DNA from: Luzula sylvatica
Taxonomy: Eukaryota; Streptophyta; Magnoliopsida; Poales; Juncaceae
Reading direction: 5' to 3'
Length of the DNA: 64,000 nt
NCBI GenBank assembly: GCA_946800325.1
Contig: OX326961.1
Coordinates: 50,370,293 to 50,434,292 of the forward strand
The translations under genes and the position numbers were made by a program. Below, piece by piece: positions 25,026 to 34,974 of the stretch. The stretch's first letter is position 1. Each line of letters opens with the position of its first letter. The notes beneath the pieces were generated by a model, which saw only the letters and a list, made by a program, of their open reading frames with translations, was not told the origin of the DNA and did no database searches.

Positions 25026-26257
25026 CAGAGATGAGCACAAAGTAAGGGGCATTGGTAAATAAGTTTGTACACATATAAAATAATCTAGATAATTTAGGAA
25101 AATTAAAAAAAAAATTCAAATTAATATAAGATTTTGGGAAATCTAACAAATCTCTAAACTAATTTTCATTTCATTTACATCCCTATAATGATTAAACATT
25201 TACATTTGCATCCTTATATTTAATTTCATTTAGACCAAACATTTTCATTTTCAGCTGCATCCCTATATTTCATATTTAATTTTACAAAACTCATTTTTGT
25301 CTTTTTTTATTTTTTTTTATTTAAAAATATCCCTAATTTTGTTTTAAAAGAACTATACATTATGTTTATATAACTTTAAAATTTCCTTTATTACATATTT
25401 TTCATGAAAAAATAATATTATATAATCAAAATAATAAATAACGATACAAAGAAAATTACGCACCTTGAAAATGTATTTGCAAAAAAAAAAAAAAATTAGC
25501 AGCTAGTTTCAATGCCTATTTATTGTTAATAAAAAATGAATAGACATTGCAACTAGCTTATATAATTGTATTTCTTTGCCAGGATATGTTCAATTTTCAT
25601 ATTTTTTCCATATGGGCGTTTATTTTATTATTATTAGATTGTAGTTTTTTGTAAAAATACATATAATAAATGAAATTTCAAAATTATGTAAATATAAGAT
25701 ACAGTCTCTTTTTTTTCTTAAAGTCGGTATATCAATATGTGAAGAAATATTTATTCGTCGTGGACTGCCTTGATCTAATGTATTTTAGGACCGTTTTTAT
25801 CTCCATCTATTTTCGTACCTCTTTTGTTTGACTCTAGAGCTAGATAGTGTAGGGATTTTTGAAATTAATTATAAATATTAAAAAGAAAAAAGAAAAATTA
25901 GATATGAAACGTATAAGAATAGTTTGGTCCAAAAAAATTTACACCATCCAAATATTAAATAAATGAAAATAAAATTTGTGTTTATACGATTTTTTTAAAT
26001 AATTATCCAATAATAGAAGGGGTTTGACATGGTACCAGCTCCCCTTCCCAAAATGTCCTCGAACACTCGTTGACATGACACTCAAAGATGATTATTCAGA
26101 TGATTATATTTATCATCTCAATTTACGTACAATTAACCTTTAACTAATATGTATGTTTATTAACACGTTTGAATAAATTCTTAATTTGATTTTACATGTT
26201 AATTGGATCTTAATTGCCTCGAATTAATGTTAAAGGACATTTGCGGGGCATTATAAC
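25026..26257. other. AT-rich intergenic DNA, no gene seen
   Basis: No gene recognised. The segment at 25150-25320 repeats TTACATCCCTA and TTGCATCC words and may be an old MITE remnant. Confidence 0.45.
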
Positions 26258-26404
26258 TAGCATCCAAAAAATATAGTTTGCAAAACTAACACTGACTTAT
26301 CCAATTTGTACATCTAGCACTTTCGTCAGCTAGCTTGGCAAAATAACTTTCTCCAGATTGGAATAGATGGCGAAAGTAATTAAAGAGGGGATTTGTTGTT
26401 ATAA

Positions 26405-26790
26405 TGTGACCAGACCCGAAAAACGACCCGCCCCGTATGAACCCGAATCCGACCCGAACCGAAAATGTTGAAAAGTTAAAGACCCGAAACTGAATGACCC
26501 GAAACCAAAATGGAACGGAAACTAAATGACCGGAACCCGAAATGGAACCGAAACCGAATGATCTGAATCCGAAATGGACCCGAAACCGAATGACCCGAAC
26601 CCGAAATGAAACCGAAACCGAAAGATCCGAATCCGAAACCGATCCGAAACATAATGACCTGCAACCCGAACTAAACCGAAACTTGAATAGCCGAACCCCC
26701 CAACCCGAATGACCCGAAACTCACGATCTGAATGATCCAAAACTCACGACCCGAATGACTCAAAACTCACAAACCGAACGATCTTAAAAT
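26405..26790. repeat. CCCGAAACCGAATGA degenerate tandem repeat
   Basis: A run of 15-25-bp variants of GACCCGAAACCGAAATG over nearly 400 bp. A related run, inverted, lies at 38650-38830. The composition resembles the subterminal arrays of the hAT-like elements here, so it may be one arm of such an element. I found no second arm. Confidence 0.6.
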
Positions 26791-27030
26791 CCTGATCAAA
26801 TATTTATTTATACATGCTAATAGTTTTATAAAAATAAAAGCAATAAATTGTTGCTAAAATGTCTCGGAATTCGAAACCAGCATGACATAAAATAAATCCA
26901 AACGATCCGAAAACTAAATTTTTGGAAAATCGATATTATTATAATTTTATTTATTATTATTATTACAATAGTATTAATATTATAATTTTTTTCAAAAATT
27001 TTATTTATTTTAGAAAAAAGTATACTTTTG

Positions 27031-27051
27031 CCCCCCCCCCCCCCCCCCCCC
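27031..27051 (+). repeat. Poly-C tract, 21 C
   Basis: An uninterrupted run of 21 cytosines in the left MULE terminus. The right terminus has only six or seven G at the matching place (33543-33549 region). It may be an expansion, a quadruplex-prone tract, or an assembly artefact. Confidence 0.8.
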
Positions 27052-27371
27052 TCAAAATAATGTCGATATCACTAATCTATATGTGGGAGTGACATTTATA
27101 GAAATAGAATACGTAACCCACAAAAGGATCAAAAGAAGAATCAAGACGTCGGAAGTCAAGACGGTGAAGAAACGATGGCACGAAAACGCATGATCAAGTG
27201 AAGACATCAAGACATCGAAGATTCCGCAAGTTGGGGTATCACATAAATCACCAAAACAACTTATAGGTATCCCTAAACTTGTTTATGTATTATTAAGCTC
27301 AAGATTAGTCAAAGAAATATATTCGAAATCCATTAAAATAATGAAATAACAAAACAGATTTTCAGAAGCAT

Positions 27372-27934
27372 GTCGGTTATAACGGACCTCAGGTCAGTTA
27401 TAACGGACATACATAAATACTGTTAAAAAGAGCATGTCCGTTATAACGGACTACATGTCCGTTGTAACGGACATCCTGTCAGTTATAACGAAACTCAGGT
27501 CAGTTATAACGGACTTACAATAACCGTGTTAATAAGAGCATGTCCGTTATAACGGACCTAAACTCAGTTGTAACGGAGTAGGTCGGTTATAACGGACCTA
27601 AACTCGGTTATAACGGACTTGTGAACTCACTTCAGAATTAACCAATCACTCTCTTATTCCGTTGTAACGGAATCACCAATCCGTTGTAACGGACATATAC
27701 TAACCGTTATAACGAAAGTTTCTCAGTTATAACGAAACCATAGAATAAATCTGAAGTGAAGTCACAGTAAGATGTCGGTTATAACGGACCTAAACTCAGT
27801 TGTAACGGAGTAGGTCGGTTATAACAGACCTAAACTCAGTTATAACGGACTATGGAATTTTCGAATATATTGCCTGTAACGGCTAGTTTGACTTTGAGTC
27901 CGTTGTAACGGACCTCAGGTCAGTTATAACGGAC
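27372..27934. repeat. Array of 20 palindromic GTCCGTTATAACGGAC-type units
   Basis: I count 20 variants of the 16-bp palindrome GTCCGTTATAACGGAC in about 560 bp, 15-60 bp apart. Variants replace CCG by CGG or CAG on the left arm, or TTATAA by TTGTAA. Some sit in duplicated larger blocks. The array ends about 40 bp before a TATA box. The core YAACGG/CCGTTR matches MYB-type recognition sites. Palindrome arrays upstream of the LTR promoter are known for Sireviruses, with a different sequence. Confidence 0.8.
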
Positions 27935-27974
27935 TATGCAGAAAAATCATATTAAGGGAAGGGTCTATGTGTTC

Positions 27975-27982
27975 TATAAATA
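27975..27982 (+). promoter_or_regulatory. TATA box of the LTR-like insertion
   Basis: TATAAATA, 40 bp after the last palindrome and followed by a CT-rich, AATCATC-containing leader-like sequence. This places the palindromes where enhancer or operator-like sites of an LTR would lie. Confidence 0.5.
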
Positions 27983-28779
27983 TAACCATTCCCTCATTCT
28001 CTCACATCATCTCAACCAATATATTTTCCAATTAAAAGAGAGAATCCTAGCTTTAAATCTTGAGCTTAATCATCTAAACATTCTTAGAGATTATTAGATC
28101 CAATTTCGAATCCGCTATTAAACGATTCCCAACTTGCGTGACCGATCACAACTAGTTCGTTAGTAGTAAATTGTAATAGGGTAGTCACTAATTGTAAAGC
28201 CCGCCATTGATCGATAAATTCGTGTAAATCGATCAAGGCAAACATTATAATTGTTTGAGTTGGGTATTCAATCGAAAGCCGAAAAGGCACAAGGGAACCC
28301 CGGAGACGTAGGTACTTGCAATCAATCGAGTCGGTCGATTGAGTAAGTAGCCGGTGAGTTAAAGCTACAAAGCAATCACCTACCGAACTCCGTAAACAAA
28401 TATCGCGTGTTATTTGTTTCGGTATTGTATTCATTTCTCTAATTTATTTACGCTTCCGCACAAAATTGTAATTGTATCCATTACCGCGAAAATTAGACCA
28501 TAGGACTTCCTATTCACCCCCCTCTAGGTCTAAATTAAACAACACAACTTACTCCCCAAACAAAAACTGCTCCTTTTTACCCCCTAATCTTTCAAACATT
28601 GTGCAACATGCACCCTCCGTCCATTTGGTGTTAAAACCTCAGTTAAATGGTGACATGGCATGGTGATGTGAATTTTTTAGACATCCTCACATTATGAAAT
28701 GGCAAATAAATTATAACCCGACCCGAACCCACTCTCCTAACCCGACCCGAACCCAAATTGAACTCATCTCTCAAATTGA

Positions 28780-29080
28780 ACCCGAACCTATCTTCTCTCT
28801 CTTTCTCTCCCTCTCTCTCCTGTCGCGAACCTATCTTCTCTCGTTGTGCTTCTCTCTCGAACCCACTCCTAACCCAACGCTGTGCTTCTCTCTCGCATGT
28901 GCTTCTTCTCGCTATGCTTCTCTCTCGCCTGTGCTGCTTCTCTCTCGCCTGTGCTGCTTCTCTCTCGCATCTGCTTCTCTCTCGAACCCACTCCTAACCC
29001 TAACGTTTAATCGCTGATGTGCCGTGGTCTTCTCGATCTCCTCTCTCGCCTGTGCTTCTTCGATCGCTGATGTGCTTCTC
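28780..29080 (+). repeat. CTTCTCTCTCGCCTGTG tandem repeat in the MULE
   Basis: Degenerate units around TGCTTCTCTCTCGC repeated about ten times just inside the left arm. It creates Leu/Ser-rich open frames that I reject. The sequence may be the transposase leader/promoter region. Confidence 0.6.
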
Positions 29081-29342
29081 TCTCTTGGTTAATAAATCAA
29101 TCTCAACCTCCTAATTTACAGATTTTCTCTCTCGCCTAATTTACAGATTTCAACAATCAATCTCAACAAAAAATCAATCTCAAATAATTTACAAAAAGGC
29201 CCCTGCATGTATTTACAAAAAGGCCCCCGTGAATAAATTTGTAAATTACAAAAAGGCCCCTGTCTTTATTTAGTAATTTATTTAATAATTGATCGAATTT
29301 ATTTGTCAAATTTAGACGAAAGTAGTGAGTTAATGTGGGAAG

Positions 29343-31621
29343 ATGAACTCCGAAGAAACCATAAATCTTCGTAACTTGTCGGGTGAGTTGAATTGATCTA
29401 ATTAATTTCAAATTTATCTAATTAATTTCAAATTGATCGAACTAATTTAAAATTGATCCAATTTTTTGTAGATAATGAGTCATCTCCATTTGATGGAGTC
29501 AATTGGATTGTTGAAAAGGAACCGCCTCTCGACATGCGTCCCGATTTGGAAGACTTGGAATGGGTCGAATTGAATGAAGAAAGCAAATTTTCTTATTCGA
29601 GCGATGAAAGTAGTGATGAAAGTAGTGATGAAGAAACCCAAGAACCCGAATTTACGGACACAAATTTACCCGAATTTAATATTGGAATGAGGTTTTCCGG
29701 TGCTTCGGAGTTTCGGGCGGCCGTTAGGAAATATGCGGTAGATGATGTGAAAGAAATTAAACTAGTAAAAAATGAGAGGCACAAAGTAAGAGCTCGATGT
29801 AGATTACCTAATTGTCCTTGGGTCGTTTACGCTTCGATAGATAACAAAACCCAAGAATTTGTGATAAAAACGTTTAATCCCGAACACAAGTGTACTCCTT
29901 CTTTCAAGTGTCAAATGATAACGTCAACGTTTCTTGCTCGGAAATACGAAGAACGAATTAGATCGCATCCGGGTTGGAAATCAATAAATATGCAAACGGT
30001 AATTAGGCAAGAGATGGGGGTCAATGTTACGGTGGCCCAATATAGAAGGGCAAAATTGAAAGCAATGAAAAAATATTTAGGAAGTTACACCGAAGAATAT
30101 GCAAAGATTTGGGATTATGCACGAGCATTGCTTGATTCGGATCGAGAGAATACAATAAGGATAAATTGTAGGCGAAACGAAATTAAAGAGGTATCACGTT
30201 TTCAAAGAATGTACATTTCTTTCGGTGCGTGCAAAAAAGATTTTTTAACCGGTTGTAGAAAAGTAATCGGTTTATATGGATGTTTCTCGAAGGGCCCAAT
30301 TAAGTTCGAAATACTCTCGGCAATTGGGAGGGACGCTAACAATCAAATGTATCATATTGCTTGGGCAATTGTAGAAGTAGAAAATAAAGAAAATTGGGAT
30401 TGGTTTCTACAATTGTTGGCGGAAGACTTGGACATGAGGTCGGGTCATGAATGGGTTTTAATTAGCGATCAACAAAAGGCACGTTCATTTCCTTCACAAA
30501 AATTTATTTTATTTATTTCAATTGGATTAACAATTATTTTTTGTGTAGGGATTAGAAGTAGCAATCAAAAATAGATTACCCGATGTCGAACATAGGATGT
30601 GCGCGCGGCATATTTATGCCAATTGGAGCAAGAAACATAAAGGTGGAAATTTGAAGAAATTATTTTGGTTGTGTGCATGGTCCTATTCGGTAACCCAATA
30701 TGAAGAAAATTTAGTGTTTATGCATGAGGAATCGGTGGAAGCAACCAATGACCTTTTGCGAACTGACCCGAAGCATTGGTGCCGAGCTTTTTTCAAGGAT
30801 TGTTGCAAGAGCGACAATGTCGACAATAATATGTCCGAAAGTTTCAACAATTAGATTAAGGATTGTAGGCACAAATCAATAATAACGATGTTATAAGAGA
30901 TGAGACGCATGGTTATGGTTAGAATCGCGAAACAAGGAACGGAGACCGACAAGTATCCGAATGATATTTGTCCTAAAATTTGCGAAAAATTGAACGTAAG
31001 CATAAACCGAAATAGGGACTGTCACTTGATTTGGAATGGTCGAGACGGTTACGAGATGACCGAAAAAATGAAGAACGTGAAAGGGGAAGTTAAAGAACAT
31101 ACGTTTGTCGTAGATTTGGGTCTTCGCAAGTGCTCATGTAAGGTTTGGGATCTTTCGGGCATTCCTTGCTCACATGCCGTTTGTGCAATCTTCAATAAAG
31201 GAGACGAACCGATGGATTATGTGGCGGATTGTTTCAACAAAGAGATGCATCGAAAAACTTATTCCCATGTAATGGCACCGGTCGTGGGTAGGCAAGATTG
31301 GCCCAAAACGGGGCTTGATCCTCCGAAACCTCCTTTGAAAAGAAACATGCCCGGACGACCTAAAAAACATGTTCGTAGAGAAGGAGGCGTAGTGTTTAAA
31401 CCGTCGAGTACCACAAAAATGGCTAGGACCGGTCAAATTACAAGGTGTTCAATATGCCACAAATCGGGTCATAATCGAGCCACTTGCCCAAAGGTAATTA
31501 TATTTTTCGTTTTGTAAATGAAACTATGTTTGTTTGAATTTCACAATGCGTATTATTTTTTTAGGCGCCTCAAACCTCGAGAACCCCTTCCTCTGGACAA
31601 TCGTCGAATCAAAATGCGTAA
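29343..31621 (+). pseudogene. MURA-type Mutator transposase, disrupted (two nonsense codons, first catalytic Asp lost)
   Basis: Exons 29343-29382, 29472-30478, 30549-31493 and 31565-31621 join in frame (2049 nt, 683 codons with stop). Residues about 75-160 are the MuDR N-terminal DNA-binding region. About 275-345 is the MULE DDE domain, with AIGRDANNQMYHIAWAIVE and a conserved SDQQKG. A SWIM zinc finger (CSCKVWDLSGIPCSHA) and a CCHC knuckle (CSICHKSGHNRATC) follow. Defects: codon 30275-30277 is TAT (Tyr) where the family has GAT (catalytic Asp of the L-D-G-C motif); TAG at 30852-30854 replaces Trp; TAA at 30894-30896 probably replaces Glu or Lys. The second intron starts with GC, not GT. The product should be inactive unless a relative acts in trans. 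Confidence 0.88.
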
Positions 31622-32267
31622 TATTTGTTTGAGTTTAAATTATTGTATGAACTATGTTTGTTTGAATTTGAATGATTGTATTGAATTTGAATTATTTGTT
31701 TGAGCTTAATTTGAATTTGAATTATTTGTTTAAGTGACAATATTTGTGGCTTGAACCCCTGGCTTGACAATATTTGTTTGAATTTTAATTTTAATTCTGG
31801 CGTATGTTGAAGAAAATTGTTTGAACATTGATTCTCGCACTCGCTCTCAATTTTAATTCTGGCTTGAACCTTGATCCTGGCTTGAACATTGTTTGAACCG
31901 ATCAATTTTAATTCTGGCACTCACTCTCAATTTGTGGCTTGAACATTGACTCACTCACTCTCAATTCTGGCACTCACTCTCAATTCTGGCACTCACTCTC
32001 AATTTCTGGCACTCACTGGCAATCAAATTTTAATCAAAATTTTGAATTCTACAATCAAAACAATAAATTCTAAAATTACATAAATGTCCAATTTTCACAA
32101 ATCCAAAATTACAAATCCAAAAACACAAATACATTCTAAAAATTCTAAAATTACATAAATGTCCAACAAAGTACACAAACTTGAATATTACAAACATAAT
32201 TAATACATAAACTTGAATATTACAATCAATACAATAAAAAAAAATGATCCAAATTTAACCAACTTAC

Positions 32268-32497
32268 CTTTATTCACCTCGGCTTCTTTTACGACAAACT
32301 CTTCATCGTGCATTTCCAGTTTGGGGAGAAAGTTCCTATGCATGTAGTCGAACCAAGCAATCTCGGCTTCTTTCTTCGAAGAATACTTCTTGAATGTCGA
32401 TCGCGAGAAACCACACTTGCTCGTTGCAAAATGCCCAATTTTCTTATATTCCCGGTCTTTTCCCAACAAAAACGACGTAATACCCTTCTTTGGCCAT
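32268..32497 (-). pseudogene. Captured fragment of an RNase H1 N-terminal (viroplasmin-like) domain
   Basis: On the minus strand, an AG acceptor precedes ATG at 32497 and the frame reads MAKEGYYVVFVGKRPGI, then TAA where the family has Tyr. The reading continues NWAFCNEQV, shifts frame, and resumes GFSRSTFKKYSSKKEAEIA. This is the pattern of the small RNase H1 N-terminal/viroplasmin domain that binds RNA-DNA hybrids. A clean GT donor follows at 32267-32266. One nonsense and one frameshift disable it. It lies antisense to the transposase within the MULE, so it is a captured exon or a second MULE gene. Confidence 0.6.
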
Positions 32498-32559
32498 AAC
32501 CTAAATAGAATATTAAATTAATTAGTAAAACAGCAATTAACCCTAATTTAAACCCTGAT

Positions 32560-32900
32560 TTCATATCTAATTAACCCTAAGTAACCCTAATTTCAGATTA
32601 ATTAACACTAATTTCAGATTAATTAACCCTAATTTCTGATTAATTAACCCTAATTTCAGATTAATTAATCCTAATTAACCCTAATTAACCATAATTTCAG
32701 ATTAACTAACCCTAATTTCTGATTAATTAACCCTAACTAACCTTAATTAATCCTAATTTCAGATCAATTAACCCTAATTTTAGATTAATTAACCCTAATT
32801 AACCATAATTTCATATTAACTAACCCTAATTCCATATTAATTAACCCTAACTAACCCTAATTAACCCAAATTAACCCTAATTTGAATCCTAACCTTAATT
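32560..32900. repeat. Telomere-like TTAACCCTAATTTCAGATTAA repeat
   Basis: About 340 bp of degenerate units combining AACCCTAA with TTTCAGATTAATT. The core CCCTAA resembles plant telomeric repeat CCCTAAA, but the unit is longer and AT-spaced. It is internal to the MULE and probably a minisatellite, not a relic chromosome end. Confidence 0.7.
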
Positions 32901-33177
32901 TGACTCAAAAGCGAGAAGGGGAATCTGACTCAAAAGCGACGAGAAGGAAAATCTGACTTAACTGAACTGAACTCACATTAATTAACCCTAATCTGACTCA
33001 AAAGCAACGAGAAAAGGTGACAAATCTGACCTCGTTTGCGAGAGAGAAGGGCAGTGACAGTGAAGGGAGATCGAGAAGACCACATCATAGCAGCAGGAAG
33101 AAGAGTGGGATCGATTCGAGAAGACCACAGCACATCACAGCACAGCAACGAAGGGAGATCGAGATCGAGCACAGCGA

Positions 33178-33180
<3 letters not shown>

Positions 33181-33237
<57 letters not shown>
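33181..33237 (+). repeat. (GA)n microsatellite and ATGGGTTCGGGTTCA repeats
   Basis: About 28 GA dinucleotides, followed (33240-33330) by three copies of GAGATAGATGGGTTCGGGTT. This matches, inverted, the CT/GAACCC-rich left subterminal part of the MULE. Confidence 0.75.
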
Positions 33238-33241
<4 letters not shown>

Positions 33242-33740
33242 ATAGATGGGTTCGGGTTCAATTTGAGAGAGAAGAGATAGATGGGTTCGGGTTCATTTTG
33301 AGAGAGAAGAGATAGATGGGTTCGGGTTCATTTTAGGAACTAACGGGTCGGGTTATAATTTATTTGCCATGTCATAATGTGACGATGTCTAAAAAATCCA
33401 CATCATCATGCAATGTCACCATTTAACTGAGGTTTTAACATCAAATGGACGGAGGGGGCATGTTGCACAATGTTTGAAAGGTTAGGGGGTAAAAAGGTGC
33501 AGTTTTTTGTTTGGGGGGTAAGTTGCACATCTGGAACAAGTTTGGGGGGCAAAAGTGTATTTTTTTCTTTATTTTACTATGAATTATTATTATTTAATTT
33601 TCCGAAATATTAATTATTATTTAACTTTAGCTATTATTACTTATTATTATATTTTTTGTATTTTGATATCATTGATATTATATTCTTATTCTTATATTCT
33701 TATTTCAGGTTGTTCTGATTACGTTCAGCGCGGGCACGAG

Positions 33741-34175
33741 CGACGAATGCCATGGTTAAGAGGAGCATGATTACGTATTCGGTCCCGGGGCTGAATCTCA
33801 TGAGGAGGAAGTGTATCCTCGGACACTTTCACTACAAGATCTACACCAGTTCTACGTAATTCTCAATCTAAATTAATCAGAAACAATGTTGAAGTTGCAA
33901 GATAACATTGTCAAAAAGGTATAAAATTTTCAAATAAGCTAGCATTCTTGGTTAGGACCGACAAATGTCATGGTTAAGAGGAGCATGATTACGTATTCGG
34001 TCCTGGGGCTGAATCTCATGAGGAGGAAGCGTATCCTCGGACACTTTCACTACAAGATCTACACCAGTTCCACGTAATTCTCAATCAAAATTAATCAGAA
34101 ACAATGTTGAAGTTGCGAGATAACATTGTCAAAAAGGTATACAATTTTCAAATAAACTAGCATTCTTGTGGACGA
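33741..34175 (+). repeat. Direct tandem duplication, 218-bp unit, two copies
   Basis: Units start at 33741 (CGACGAATGCCATGG) and 33959 (CGACAAATGTCATGG) and stay highly similar through CATTGTCAAAAAGGTAT. A possible protein reading is not sustained. The duplication lies just right of the MULE, inside the outer inverted repeats. Confidence 0.8.
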
Positions 34176-34824
34176 TTTTGAGCGAGCAAATATAACTGAG
34201 AATTACAAGTAATGTATCCAAATTATAGTACTTACAAAAATCTAAAACTTCGATATTTTTATAATCCTCAAACTAAACTGGTCAAAAACAATATTGAAGT
34301 TGTAACAAAAAATAATTGAAAACCCTAAAAAACAGGATACATGCACTTTTGCCAAATCTATCGAAAGTGATACAACTTTGATTTCCCGCCCACCCCAGCT
34401 ATCCGGAGAGTGTGGCAAGGTAAAAGTGCATGCACGTACTTTCGCCAGCTAGTCTAGCAAAAATGAGGAAATTTAGTTAATCTGGGCCTTGATCCTTGTT
34501 AACACATTCAACCCTGATTAGCAGCCCATATTCCCTTTAATCACTTTCGCTTGTCTTTTTGGCTAAAATTTATTTATTTTCGCCAAGCAAATTGCCGAAA
34601 GTGCTAGATCTTCAAATTGTCTTGTGCTAGTTTTGCAAATTGGATTTTTTGGATGCTATATATAAAAAATTTCTAATAAAACAAGTAAGAGTGGGGGACA
34701 ATTATGGAGACCGAAAACCTTTTACCTTGTTTTTTGTTAATAAAAAGCTAGAAAAAAGAAAACATTGTTGATTTGTATACCCTAACCTACTATCCCTTTC
34801 ATCAGAATCCTCGTCCTCGGATCT

Positions 34825-34826
<2 letters not shown>

Positions 34827-34863
<37 letters not shown>

Positions 34864-34915
34864 TGAGTGAGAGAGAGAGAGGGAGAAAGAGAGAGGGGGG
34901 GATAGAGAGAGGGGG

Positions 34916-34971
<56 letters not shown>
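34827..34971 (+). repeat. (GT)n(GA)n compound microsatellite abutting the WRKY13 start
   Basis: GT dinucleotides at 34827-34860, then GA-rich DNA up to 34971, directly before the ATG at 34972. GAGA tracts in plant leaders can influence transcription. At this position, length variation would change the WRKY13 5' UTR. Confidence 0.85.

Positions 34972-34974
<3 letters not shown>

Larger units (their letters stand above)
27082..28544 (+). mobile_element. Probable solo LTR of a Copia/Sirevirus-type retrotransposon inside the MULE's left arm
   Basis: This segment is absent from the right MULE arm, where the terminus runs continuously, so it is an insertion. Its 3' end TATTCACCCCCCTCTAGG resembles the conserved 3' LTR end of Sirevirus-type Copia elements, as I recall. 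It has a core promoter TATAAATA at 27975-27982, and the upstream part holds 20 palindromic units (27372-27934). No gag/pol and no second LTR are present. The exact ends and the target duplication are not clear; the borders may be off by tens of bases. Confidence 0.6.
27013..33567 (+). mobile_element. Mutator-like element (MULE), 6555 bp with insertions
   Basis: Flanked by the exact 9-bp direct repeat TTTATTTTA (27004-27012, 33568-33576), the Mutator hallmark. The outer termini match inverted: GAAAAAAGTATACTTTTGCC on the left, and the complement of the right end GAAAAAAATACACTTTTGCC. The inverted repeat continues at 28547-28740 against 33345-33540, with GCAGTTTTTTGTTTGG and CATTTAACTGAGGTTTTAAC shared. 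The left arm is split by an LTR-like insertion (about 27082-28544). The element carries a mutated MURA-type transposase (29343-31621) and an antisense captured fragment (32268-32497). Confidence 0.9.
26258..34658. mobile_element. Outer inverted-repeat pair (composite of nested transposons)
   Basis: About 150 bp starting TAGCATCCAAAAAA at 26258 recurs inverted, ending at 34658. The shared stretch includes TTTGCAAAACTA, ATCTAGCACTTTCG and GCGAAAGT-ATTAAAG. Further ACTTTCG/CGAAAGT words near 34360-34460 look like subterminal repeats. The MULE at 27013-33567 and the CCCGAA-rich repeat at 26405-26790 are nested between the arms. I see no transposase belonging to the outer element and no target duplication, so the class is unknown. 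Confidence 0.5.

Noticed and set aside
27372..27934. CRISPR-like array of spaced repeats
   Set aside because: The units are variable palindromes with short irregular spacers in a plant LTR-like context; CRISPR arrays do not occur there.
28694..29017. 107-codon Leu/Ser-rich frame at the MULE left arm
   Set aside because: It is created by the CTTCTCTCTCGC tandem repeat.
32560..32900. Former chromosome end
   Set aside because: The unit is not the plain plant telomere repeat and the array lies wholly inside a transposon.
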